Positions 55,834-64,000 of a DNA stretch of 64,000 nucleotides are shown here, piece after piece. Location: NCBI RefSeq assembly GCF_000275845.1, contig NW_006766897.1:64938-128937 (forward strand). Direction: 5' to 3'. Source of the DNA: Dichomitus squalens LYAD-421 SS1 (taxonomy: Eukaryota > Basidiomycota > Agaricomycetes > Polyporales > Polyporaceae). Positions within the stretch are counted from its first letter, which is position 1. Every line of letters starts with the position of its first letter. The position numbers were made by a program, and so were the translations under genes. Under the pieces are notes generated by a model. That model saw nothing but the letters and a program-made list of their open reading frames with translations, was not told the DNA's origin and made no database searches.

Positions 55834-58738
55834 TTACAGGTTCATATCTTCGTCGAAGCCGCTGAACGCATCGTCCTTCCGCCTCGAATAGCGCCCCGCC
55901 GGCGAGTCGCTGTCCAGATCGTCGTCCGTCGTCGGGTATGTCCCCTCGTCGACTGCCTCCTCCGGCTCCGGCTCCGGCTCCTTCTCCGCGAGGATGCCCG
56001 ACGGGGGCGCGACGATCGACTCGCCGTGGTACGTGAACCCGCGGAACTTCTCCTGCACGGAGTTCGTCAGCGGCGGCGCCTCGTCCCGCTTCTTCTTCGT
56101 CTTCGCGATCTCGATGCCCTTGGGCGCGGCCGCGGGCCTGTCTGGCTTGTCCGAGCCGAGCGGCCCGAGCGGCGTGTGCATGGTGCTATTCGTCAGGCTC
56201 TGCGACATCGCGACCCAGTTGTCCGACGGGTCCTGCTCGTCGAGGTCCATGTCCATGACGCCGACCTCGCGCATGTCCGCGGTCGTGAACTCGGGGTCGA
56301 AGTTCGCGACGGACTCGTCCGACTCGACGACGGGCTTGAAGGGCGGCGTGAGCTGCTTCTTGGACAGGGCGTCCCAGTCGATCATTTTGAAGAACGGGTG
56401 CTCCTTGAGTTCTGCAGCATCGCGTTGCGCGCCGAGACGGTGTTTGGGATTCCGGTTGAGCAGCTGCGGGCACATTTGTGAGACGCTGCGTTCATGCACA
56501 CAAGAGACCGCTGAACTTACCCCCTTGACGAACTGCTTCCCGTCCTCGCCGATGACACCCTTGGGGAACTTGATCTTGCCGAAACAAATGTTCTTGTACA
56601 TCTGCTGCGTGTCCTCGGCGTAGAACGGACTCCATCCGCAGCACATCTCGAACAGGAGGACACCGAGACTCCAGAAGTCGACGAGTTTGGAGTATCCATG
56701 CTCGTCCAGCAAGACTTCTGGTGCGAGGTACTCCGTCGTGCCACAGAAGGTATTTGTCAGCTCGTCGGATCGCAGGTCCGGTTTCGACAACCCGAAGTCG
56801 CATAGGGCGACGTGACCGGTAGCGTCGAGGAGGATGTTCTCGGGCTTCAAATCACTGGGCAGACGATAAGCCGTCTATACAACTGCTCGCACCTACCGGC
56901 GCACTCACCGGTATACGATATCGTATTTGTGGAGGTGCTCTAGAGCAAGGACGAGCTCCGCGATGTAGAACCTTGCGCGCTCTTCGCTGAACCGCGTCTC
57001 CTTCTGCAGATGCCAGAAGAGCTCGCCGCCGCTCTTGAAATCGGTGACAAGGTACAGGTCGGTCTCCGTCTGGAACGAGAACTTCAGGCCGACGAGGAAG
57101 GGGCACTCCAGCGAGCGCTGCAGGATCTTGCGCTCGCCGATGGTGTGCGCGACCTCCTTCTTCTCGATGATCTCGCGCTTGGACAGGACCTTCATGGCGT
57201 ATATGCGCTTGGTGTCGCGCTTCCGCACCTGGAAGACGCGGCCGAACGTGCCACGCCCGATGAGCTTCAGGAACTCGAAGTCGCGCGGGGTGAGCGCGCG
57301 CTTGGTCTGCGGGGCGATTCGTCATCGCATGATGGGCGGCCGAATTCACGCGTAGCGTGAGAAAGGTGGGGACGTGTGATCGGTAGTCGAGTAACCGGCC
57401 AAGGGTGGGCGCGGAACGTAAAGCGAAGCGAGATCATCAGTGACGGAAATCGCGAGGACGAGGCGCAATCATGTGCCCACCTGGTTCGCCTCGAATGTAA
57501 TCTGCACTCTCATCTCCCCGCTGACCGCCTCGCTCTCGAACGGCTGCAGCCTGACGCGCAGCACGGAGTGAATGCCAGACAAACGAGGGTTGCATATCGG
57601 ACGGAACAGGGATGAAAATTGCAGGGTGGGGAGGAAAGGGGCATTGTCAAACAGCCGCTTGACTGACAGTAGTTCGTTGCGCTTACTTGTACCATTGATC
57701 AACCGTATGATCATGGACGAGAGCCGGCTTGACCTGGACAGTCCCCAGAAACGCGTGCTCGGAAAGCGAGCGGTCGTATACGCTGAACGTGATGACCGAT
57801 TGCTCGGAGGTGACATCGCTGTAGGCCATGAGCGACCGGCGAGAACGGAGACCAGCATCGAGTACTCACAAGGAGACTTCATGCTTCCAGACGGGGTTGT
57901 GCGCGTTGATGCGCGCCCCGAGCGCTGCCTGCAAGTGAGACTTGCCGGATCCAAACGACGATGAGGGCGTCGCCTGTGCGCTGCTGCGCGCGCTCCCCTG
58001 CTTGCTGCTCGCTTTGGAGTTTATCGCGCCAAGAGCAGAGAGTGCGGTGGACGACGAGACGCGAGAGAGGGTCGTGGCGACGCCCTTGACCTCCTTGTCC
58101 GTCTCGTCGGTGGGATCGCGGCTGACAAATTCGTTCTGCTCGAATTGCACGACGACGTATGGACGGGAGCTGGAGGAGCGGACGTTGAGGCCGCGTGCCT
58201 GGATAAGCTTGACGTGGACCTGGCCCTTGGATGGGCCCGATGGCTGCATCGATGAGGACGCGCTGTTCGCAGACGAGGCGGGGGTGCTCCTGCCGTTGGT
58301 CTTGGGTGCCGAGGAGGAGCCGGAAGAGGAAGAAGAGCCGGCGGAGCCGGGCTGCTTTGAATGCTGACGCTTGGGAGGTGGTGGCTGCTGCATGTTGAAG
58401 AGGGGGGCATTAAGGGAGAGACTCGTGGTTGGAAGTGCGGACGGAAGAGGCGTCGCGGAGGGCGTCAAGGGGCCTGATTGGGGCGGAGGCTCGGGGCCAT
58501 TGACGACGGGCAAGGCTGGGCCTCCCAGAAGCGGAGGTGTGAGAAGGTGTTGTGGTGTGCTCAGCAGCGAGTGGTGGTATGACGGCGTAGCCTGCATCGC
58601 TGGGGCCTGCTGTTGCTGTTGTTGCTGCTGCTGGGCTTGGACGGTGGGGAGCATCTCAAACGGATTCTTGCGCTCTTGTCCATTGGGCCCCGCCCTAGGA
58701 GTCAGATCGGCGGCGTTGGACGGCCAGAACTTGAGCAT
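55834..58738 (-). CDS. SCH9: SCH9-like AGC kinase with C2 domain
   Basis: Six exons join in phase: 58738-57870, 57818-57687, 57550-57481, 57306-56909, 56854-56521 and 56463-55834, giving 810 residues. The N-terminus is disordered with a Gln9 tract (residues 36-44). A C2 domain follows (from ~172: GQVHVKLIQARGLNVRSS, later ITFSVYDRSLSEHAFLGTV). The kinase starts near 366 (DFEFLKLIGRGTFGRVF), with HRD-type YRDLKPEN at ~489 and D509-F-G. The activation-loop threonine is T525 in TNTFCGTTEY. The C-tail has the hydrophobic motif F741-R-G-F-T745-Y, the probable TORC1 target. In yeast Sch9 is the main TORC1 effector for ribosome synthesis and restrains Rim15. Here it lies ~9 kb downstream of RIM15. 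Confidence 0.95.
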
Positions 58739-59007
58739 GATCGTAGATGCCGACGATGACAGCGAACAGCGAGACTAACGAAGAGTGAACGATAGAGAGA
58801 TAGGCTGTTGCAGTCGGAAACGTGCAGAGATAACTCGGAGTCGGGAGGGAGGAGAAAGACTGACTCCTATCGTCATCTGCCTTCCTTAAACATGCGCTCG
58901 CAAGTATATACCCGAGCCCTTCCTCCATCCCACTCCACACCAGCGGCTGTGATCTCGACTCCGGGGATGATGTTATTGTCAAGGGAACTAGCCCCGAACA
59001 CGACATA

Positions 59008-59660
59008 CTACCCATTCTTCGCGTCCACAACGTCTCGCGTGTCGCCCGCCACCCCTTCCTGCCCCTCCGTGGTCACAGCCTTTGCTGCGAGAGCCCGTGT
59101 CTGCACCTGTTCCTCCAAGTATTCCTTGCTCCACCGCAGCGCCCGGAGCACTCCCCCGATCAGTACCCCCAAAACCGTTGTGCGCCGGAATGCCGTCCAG
59201 GGCAATCGGTCTGCATCCCCGCATCCCAATGAGCACCCGACGTCCCAGGACTATTGTAAGAACACAGGAGGCACGTACACACAGCCCCGAAAAGCGTTCC
59301 CGTCCCAAGCCCGGCCGCCACCTCCCGGACGTCGTCGAGGCCCAGGCGGGTGCAGCCCTCCTCGATCGCGACCCAGGCCGCTGCTGTCAGCCCTAGCTTC
59401 GTTGCATCCGCGCCTGCTTCCTTCAGCCCTCCGAGAGTGACCCTGTAGTTTTTTGTCTTGTTGTACAGGTACCACCCGCGCACCGTTTTGGGCGTCCGGT
59501 GTGCGTTCTCGGCCAGAAACCTCAAGGACGCGGTTCGGGAGCCCCTGAAGAGACCGATCGTGACGCCTGTGAGAACAGCAGCGCCAGGCAAGAGATAGTA
59601 TCGGCGGGGTATGTTTATGTGAACGACGGGTAGTTCATCGTGGTCGTCGGATGAGGACAT
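59008..59660 (-). CDS. Small membrane protein, function unknown
   Basis: Two exons join in phase: 59660-59279 and 59210-59008, giving 194 residues. Several Gly/Ala-rich hydrophobic stretches are visible: YYLLPGAAVLTGVTIGLFRG, GLTAAAWVAIEEG, a GLGTGTLFGAV segment and TTVLGVLIGGVL. The tail is polar. Between them is a basic loop (HRTPKTVRGWYLYNKTKNYR). The pattern of short, Gly-rich helices is reminiscent of Tim17/22/23-type mitochondrial inner-membrane proteins, but I see no decisive signature, so this is only a possibility. It is transcribed from the same strand as SCH9, 269 bp upstream of it. Confidence 0.72.
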
Positions 59661-60818
59661 GGCACTGGCACGGCCTGCGTCGCTGCCACCGCACTCATCC
59701 TCCCAATGACCTCACTATGCCTAATGCGGCAATGCGGCTATTCGGCGCATCCTTCCGAACAAGCGTACTCAACGCCAGACCCCACCTTGATGTTAACCTT
59801 ATCATTGTCCACGAACCCCTCTGACAGATAAGTAGGACGCTCGAGCTTTCAATGCCGAGGAGAAACGAGCAGATATACACCGCTCACCACTGCGTCCGTG
59901 GACATCACTCGGACTAGCAGCTCGTGTACCACCACGCCAGTCAAGTCGAACCCCAAACCAGAATCGTATCCGGGAGATCTGGCGACGCGTAACGTTAAGC
60001 TCTCTTATCTATGACCCCAAGCCACACACGATAAAGCGTGAGAGAGACGGCCTCACTACTGAGATCCTTTAAGCATCTGTAGCACTATACAGACACGATC
60101 GCAGGGAATAGAACATTGGAGTGGGGCGCATCTTGACCCTCTATGGGTACGTATGCTCATGTAGGGCGGACGGAGCTTGTTGAGATTCGCTTCGAGGGAA
60201 GTTTGTTGACCGCTCAGAAGCCGATGCATCTGACCATTCATTGCAGTACTCGGCGGCAATGCGATCATTTGGAAAACCATCCACCCTTTGGCGGTCAGGA
60301 CTACAAGTCGACCGTTTGAATCGCAGAAAACACAGCAGAAACCGTAGCTTGGGCTCGCACAGAGCTACTGGAAGATGATCCCGTTCGAAGGGGTGAGACG
60401 TCGGTGGTGGCGTCGTTGTGGGCAGTTTGTACGTGTATTCGTTTGCTTGCGAGGAGCAAATTTGTTTTCTCTGGTTTTCTCGCATTTGGTCGCTGTATGA
60501 AGCTGTTTGAGCCGTGGCTGAGAGTGCGCAAACAACCCAATGATCTCACCTCCCGCCATCATCGTGCGCCCCGCCGCCGCCGCCGTGTTCAGCATCCCAT
60601 ACGCCATGGCGCATAATGAGCAGACAGCCGCGCACGGGGGACGTGGCCTGTGCGTCGTTGGGAAGCTGCTGACATAAGCAAGTTGGACTTGCCCAGGGCT
60701 CCCGCGCTCCCTCCCGCCCATTCTCCCCGCCCCCCGTATTGCTTCTCCCTGTCTCCGCTGCCCTCCTAGCTATCCTTCTTGCCAGCGGATATCGCACGTG
60801 CATCATCCGGCGGACACG
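59661..60818. promoter_or_regulatory. Divergent intergenic region upstream of the forkhead gene
   Basis: 1158 bp between the divergent starts of the membrane protein and the forkhead gene. Such a long upstream region is in line with a regulated transcription factor gene. No separate gene was recognised. Confidence 0.5.
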
Positions 60819-62085
60819 ATGGCTCAGCAACCACCGCCGATGGGCGTAATACCACAGGAAATGATGCACGGACAACCTCCGACCCCTCAGCCCGTGAACT
60901 ACTACTCCGATGCGAGTACTACAAACGATCTGACGGGTGGCCTCCCAATCAACCTCGACTCTCTACGCGATGGACCTCCCGGGAGCAAGCCGTTCTACCC
61001 GTACTCAACCTTAATTCGGTGCGCGTCGTCTTTCCGATGACGGACGCGAGATGAGCGTGCTCATGGGTTGTTGGTGTATTTCAGATATGCGATCAAGGGC
61101 TCTCCAAACCAGAAGCTACTGCTGGAAGATATATATTATGCGATCGAGTCACGAGTGCGTGTCTTGTCTGGTGTAATGCATATCGAGAGTGCCACTCACA
61201 ACAAAGCAGTTCCCGTATTTCAGGACGGCGCCACCCGGATGGAAGGTGAGCTACAATCCTTTCTCTTCTTGACTTCCCGAGTGGATTCGGCTGGCTGCAT
61301 CTCGTTTCGGGCTCAATCTTCACATACGTAAACCGAACCATTTATTGACTCTGCGTTCTCTGTAGAATTCCGTCCGTCACAATCTCTCTCTGAACCCTTG
61401 CTTTGAGAAAGTGCCCCGACCCCTTACGGACCGCGGCAAGGGTTCGTACTGGACTGTGAACGACAACGTAGACCCTCGAACAGGCGTCCACAGAATTCGG
61501 AAGAAGAAGGGGAAAGGTGCCTCCAAGGGCTCTCCCCCGCTCGACAGCCAGGACATCGACTACCACCCAGGCGCCGACCAGCAGTCGACGTTCGACCCCA
61601 GCAACCAGTTCGTGCCCCCGCCTCCGCAGATGGGCGCCCCTGGCGAGCCCGGACCCAGCCGCCCGGCCGCCCCCCCATTCCCACCCCCATACCCGTCGTA
61701 CGTTCTCGCCGCGCTCCAGCATCTCGTCGACCAGCGCGAGGCTGACGGCTCTGCTAGCTTTGACCCGACGTTCCCGCCGCCGCCGATGATCATCTTCCGG
61801 CCGGACGAGCAGATCGAGGTCGACGAGCACGGGCAGGTCAACTGGCACGCGCAATGGCGGAAGGAGCTCGTGAACCTGCAGCAGGCGACGGAGGAGCAGG
61901 AGAAGGCCGGCGCGGACCAGGAGTGGTATCGCCATATGCTCATCCGCGTGCGCACGGCGATGATGGCGCCCCCGATGAACGTCGGTCCGACGGGCGAGCC
62001 GATCCCTCCTCCGCCGCACATGGCCGGACAGCCGCCAAACCCTGGTGAGGTGCCGATGCAGGTGCCAGTGCAGCAGGAGCAGTGA
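60819..62085 (+). CDS. Forkhead (winged-helix) transcription factor
   Basis: Four exons join in phase: 60819-61018, 61085-61154, 61210-61245 and 61366-62085, giving 341 residues. The forkhead domain spans about residues 57-135: [35 protein letters not shown], then the recognition helix N103-S-V-R-H-N-L-S-L-N and the wing [10 protein letters not shown]. Three introns cut the domain, including a 36-nt exon. The C-terminus is Pro-rich with a basic patch ([13 protein letters not shown]) right after the domain, likely a nuclear signal. There is no FHA domain, so it is not of the yeast Fkh1/2 layout. It would bind DNA with a forkhead-type core site. Targets are unknown. Confidence 0.92.
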
Positions 62086-62486
62086 TTGATGCGAGAGGGG
62101 TGGGGGGTTCTTGATTGGGACTTTGGGGACGAGGTTGTTCTCGTGGTTCGAGTGATGAGTGGGGTTCGATCGGTCTTGAAGGCTCTCCGTGTATCTTATT
62201 CCCAGTCCCCTTCTCTGTTATTAGTACCTTTGTACGCTTTCTTTCTGAAACTATGAATGGTATGCTTGCGTACGATGTCGTCGATGTTTGCCTCCTAGCC
62301 ATCAAAGCAGTTGTACGACTGCTCGAGGACGGTACGTTCTAGCGCTAATTGCTCACGGCACCTGGTGCGCGCTGGTCACTATCCTCATGGTGTGACTATA
62401 CGCGTCTTGTATAAGAACCCTCACCACGGCGTTCAGGACCCGTCAGACAACCTGGACGTCCACACGGGCCTCGAGGCTCGCCCATT
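62086..62486. other. intergenic, MED18 promoter
   Basis: 401 bp between the forkhead stop and the MED18 start on the same strand. A short frame from 62115 has no domain. Nothing else was seen. Confidence 0.55.
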
Positions 62487-63343
62487 ATGTCGACGTCCCA
62501 TGCGTACGAAGTTGCGCTTTTTGGCGAATTCTTCTCTCAGGACCTCGCAGGTCTGCCCGTACATTGCACCCAACAGACGAACGAACACCGACTAAAAATG
62601 CCTCACTCTAGCGGTCCTCAATCGCTTGACGCTCCATAGCGAATCCGCACACCAGATGCATGCGCGGGAGATTGTCTTCGAGCCGTTCGACGCGCAGAGC
62701 CAGCGGGACGCGGGCAGTGAGCCCATTCTCCTGCGTGCCCGGAAGGAGCTCCTCGACCCCGAGTCGAAATGGTGCGTGTCTCCAGCTTGTTGTATTTCCG
62801 GGTGAAGTTGATGCACGCCATGTCGCAGGATGATGTACTCGTACCTGAAGCCAGAGTCCCTCCGTGTGCACCCTGAGGCGACCGTGCGTCCCTGGGCGAC
62901 CTGCCAGATCGTCGGGGACGCGCTCACGTTCGCGTCCGCACTAGGCTACGTGTATGTTCCAGAGCGTGGTTGCACTCCGAAAGCTCGTGCTGACGCCCTG
63001 TGCCATCGCTTGGCAGACGCCGTTCCCAGATATACAAGAGGGGATATGTCTTCAGGCGGGGGAACCTCGTCGTCCAGATGTTCCAGCAGGAAAACGTGAG
63101 TATCTCGACGCTTTGCGGCCCTACAGGGCGTCGTGCTTACGTGAATGCTGTGCGTTGTAGTCGGACCTGAAGACCGGGAAGCCGATCCCGGCGCACGTTG
63201 ATACGCTCTGGGAGGTCGAGGTGAAGACGGCAGCTCCGGTTCGTAACTCGCAGGAGACGCCGCTCAGCCAATCGCTCGATGCCGTCCTCGAGGTGCAGCT
63301 GCTGATGAAGGGGTTGCTTGACCTGCGGCGGCAGGATGTCTGA
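62487..63343 (+). CDS. MED18: Mediator head subunit MED18
   Basis: Five exons join in phase: 62487-62550, 62612-62771, 62829-62951, 63017-63095 and 63161-63343, giving 202 residues. The start fits the family: SHAYEVALFGEFFSQDL, then NRLTLHSESAH and REIVFEPFDAQSQRD after splicing. Later blocks are WATCQIVGDALTFASALGYV, RSQIYKRGYVFRRGNLVVQMFQQE, and the end IPAHVDTLWEVEVKTAAPV with VLEVQLLMKGLLDLRRQDV. MED18 sits in the Mediator head with MED20 and helps RNA polymerase II initiation and termination. Length is near that of other MED18 proteins. All introns are short and canonical. Confidence 0.94.
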
Positions 63344-64000
63344 TATCGTTCGACCCTTCAAGCGGCCCAAGACCTACATGCTACTAGCCGCGAACACATC
63401 GCACGCATTGTGCTGGAGTCTTTGGACCCACTGTTGGACCAATCCATGTATGAAGCCAGGAGCCGCAATTTGCCTCACTCAAACCCCCGCTATCCGGCTT
63501 CTGGACTGCATTGGCGATCATTGCTTTGCAACTGACATTCGAGAAGCCTTACGTAGTAGACTGCTGGGTCAATTGGAGCAATAGCTCCTGCAGACTTGTA
63601 TCAGTCACATAGCTAGCCGCCCCAGACCCCACATGTCAATTAGTCCTAAGAGCATCACTCCAAGGAGCACTGCTCCAGGTTCCACAACAACTCCAATCCG
63701 TTCAATTGGTGCAGTCATACGCATAGTCTCGCCCCGACGAGCGTGGAGCGGATTGCAAGAGCTTACATGAAGCAACGCTAGAAGTGTGCCTTCTGCATTG
63801 CTGTGACTGTCGGGCAGAGTCCTTCGTGCACTCAGCACTGGCTACTTGGAGCATTACTGCGCTGCCAGATGGATCAGAGAAATCCAAGTTATTCATCCAA
63901 GTATGCAATGATGTGTCTGAATGCTGGAGTAGACTAAGTGCATGAGCATATGGGTAGGTTGTAAGTGTGCTGCGTGCATGATGTTTGAACCGCTGAAGTA
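63344..64000. other. 3' flank with short palindromic motifs
   Basis: No gene is supported to the window end. Two short hairpin-like palindromes, ggagcaatagctcc (63575-63588) and ggagcactgctcc (63664-63676), lie close together, and caattgg(a/t)gca recurs near 63570 and 63704. They could be part of an unrecognised repeat cut by the window edge. Confidence 0.4.

Noticed and set aside
1..64000. CRISPR array, prophage or bacterial-type defence island
   Set aside because: No regularly spaced repeats or bacterial gene clusters are present; gene structure is eukaryotic throughout.

Overview
The window is nuclear DNA from a filamentous basidiomycete, most likely an Agaricomycete. Genes are dense on both strands and split by many short GT-AG introns (mostly 45-90 nt). 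GC content is moderate to high, and the gene set is that of a fungal chromosome arm. I see no bacterial operons, phage genes or CRISPR arrays. Gene models were built by joining reading frames across splice sites and checking that exon phases add up. Most models close perfectly; the uncertain ones are marked.

Layout. 1-4.5 kb: the 3' end of a PH-domain-like gene and a Kelch/membrane protein. 4.5-10.85 kb: a gene-poor stretch with a TA-flanked MITE-like element and a small, possibly decaying C2H2 zinc-finger gene. 10.85-14.1 kb: a C2H2 transcription factor and a Cid2-like protein. 14.8-19.4 kb: a GILT-like thiol reductase, YOS1 (ER-Golgi), mitochondrial uL22 and OST1 (N-glycosylation). 19.5-22 kb: a small secreted protein and a BRCT protein. 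22.3-28.5 kb: EFR3 and VPS52, convergent. 29.4-34.9 kb: a tandem pair of flavin monooxygenases with an extra N-terminal NTF2-like domain. 35-40.3 kb: a conserved protein of unknown function, RPN11 (proteasome lid deubiquitinase) and mitochondrial bS18. 41-47 kb: RIM15. 47.8-55.3 kb: a UIM-containing protein, the RNase P subunit RPP1, and AIM32. 55.8-58.7 kb: SCH9. 59-63.3 kb: a small membrane protein, a forkhead transcription factor and MED18.

Most genes are single-copy housekeeping genes. The parts that look accessory are the MITE/zinc-finger desert and the monooxygenase pair. The most interesting points are: the duplicated monooxygenases, which share exon lengths and a 6-nt microexon; the close linkage of the nutrient kinases RIM15 and SCH9; non-canonical GC-AG introns in two genes; introns of length 3n without stop codons that imitate membrane segments; and the two-sided promoter between YOS1 and uL22m. 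I found no defence island or multi-gene system that would count as wholly new.
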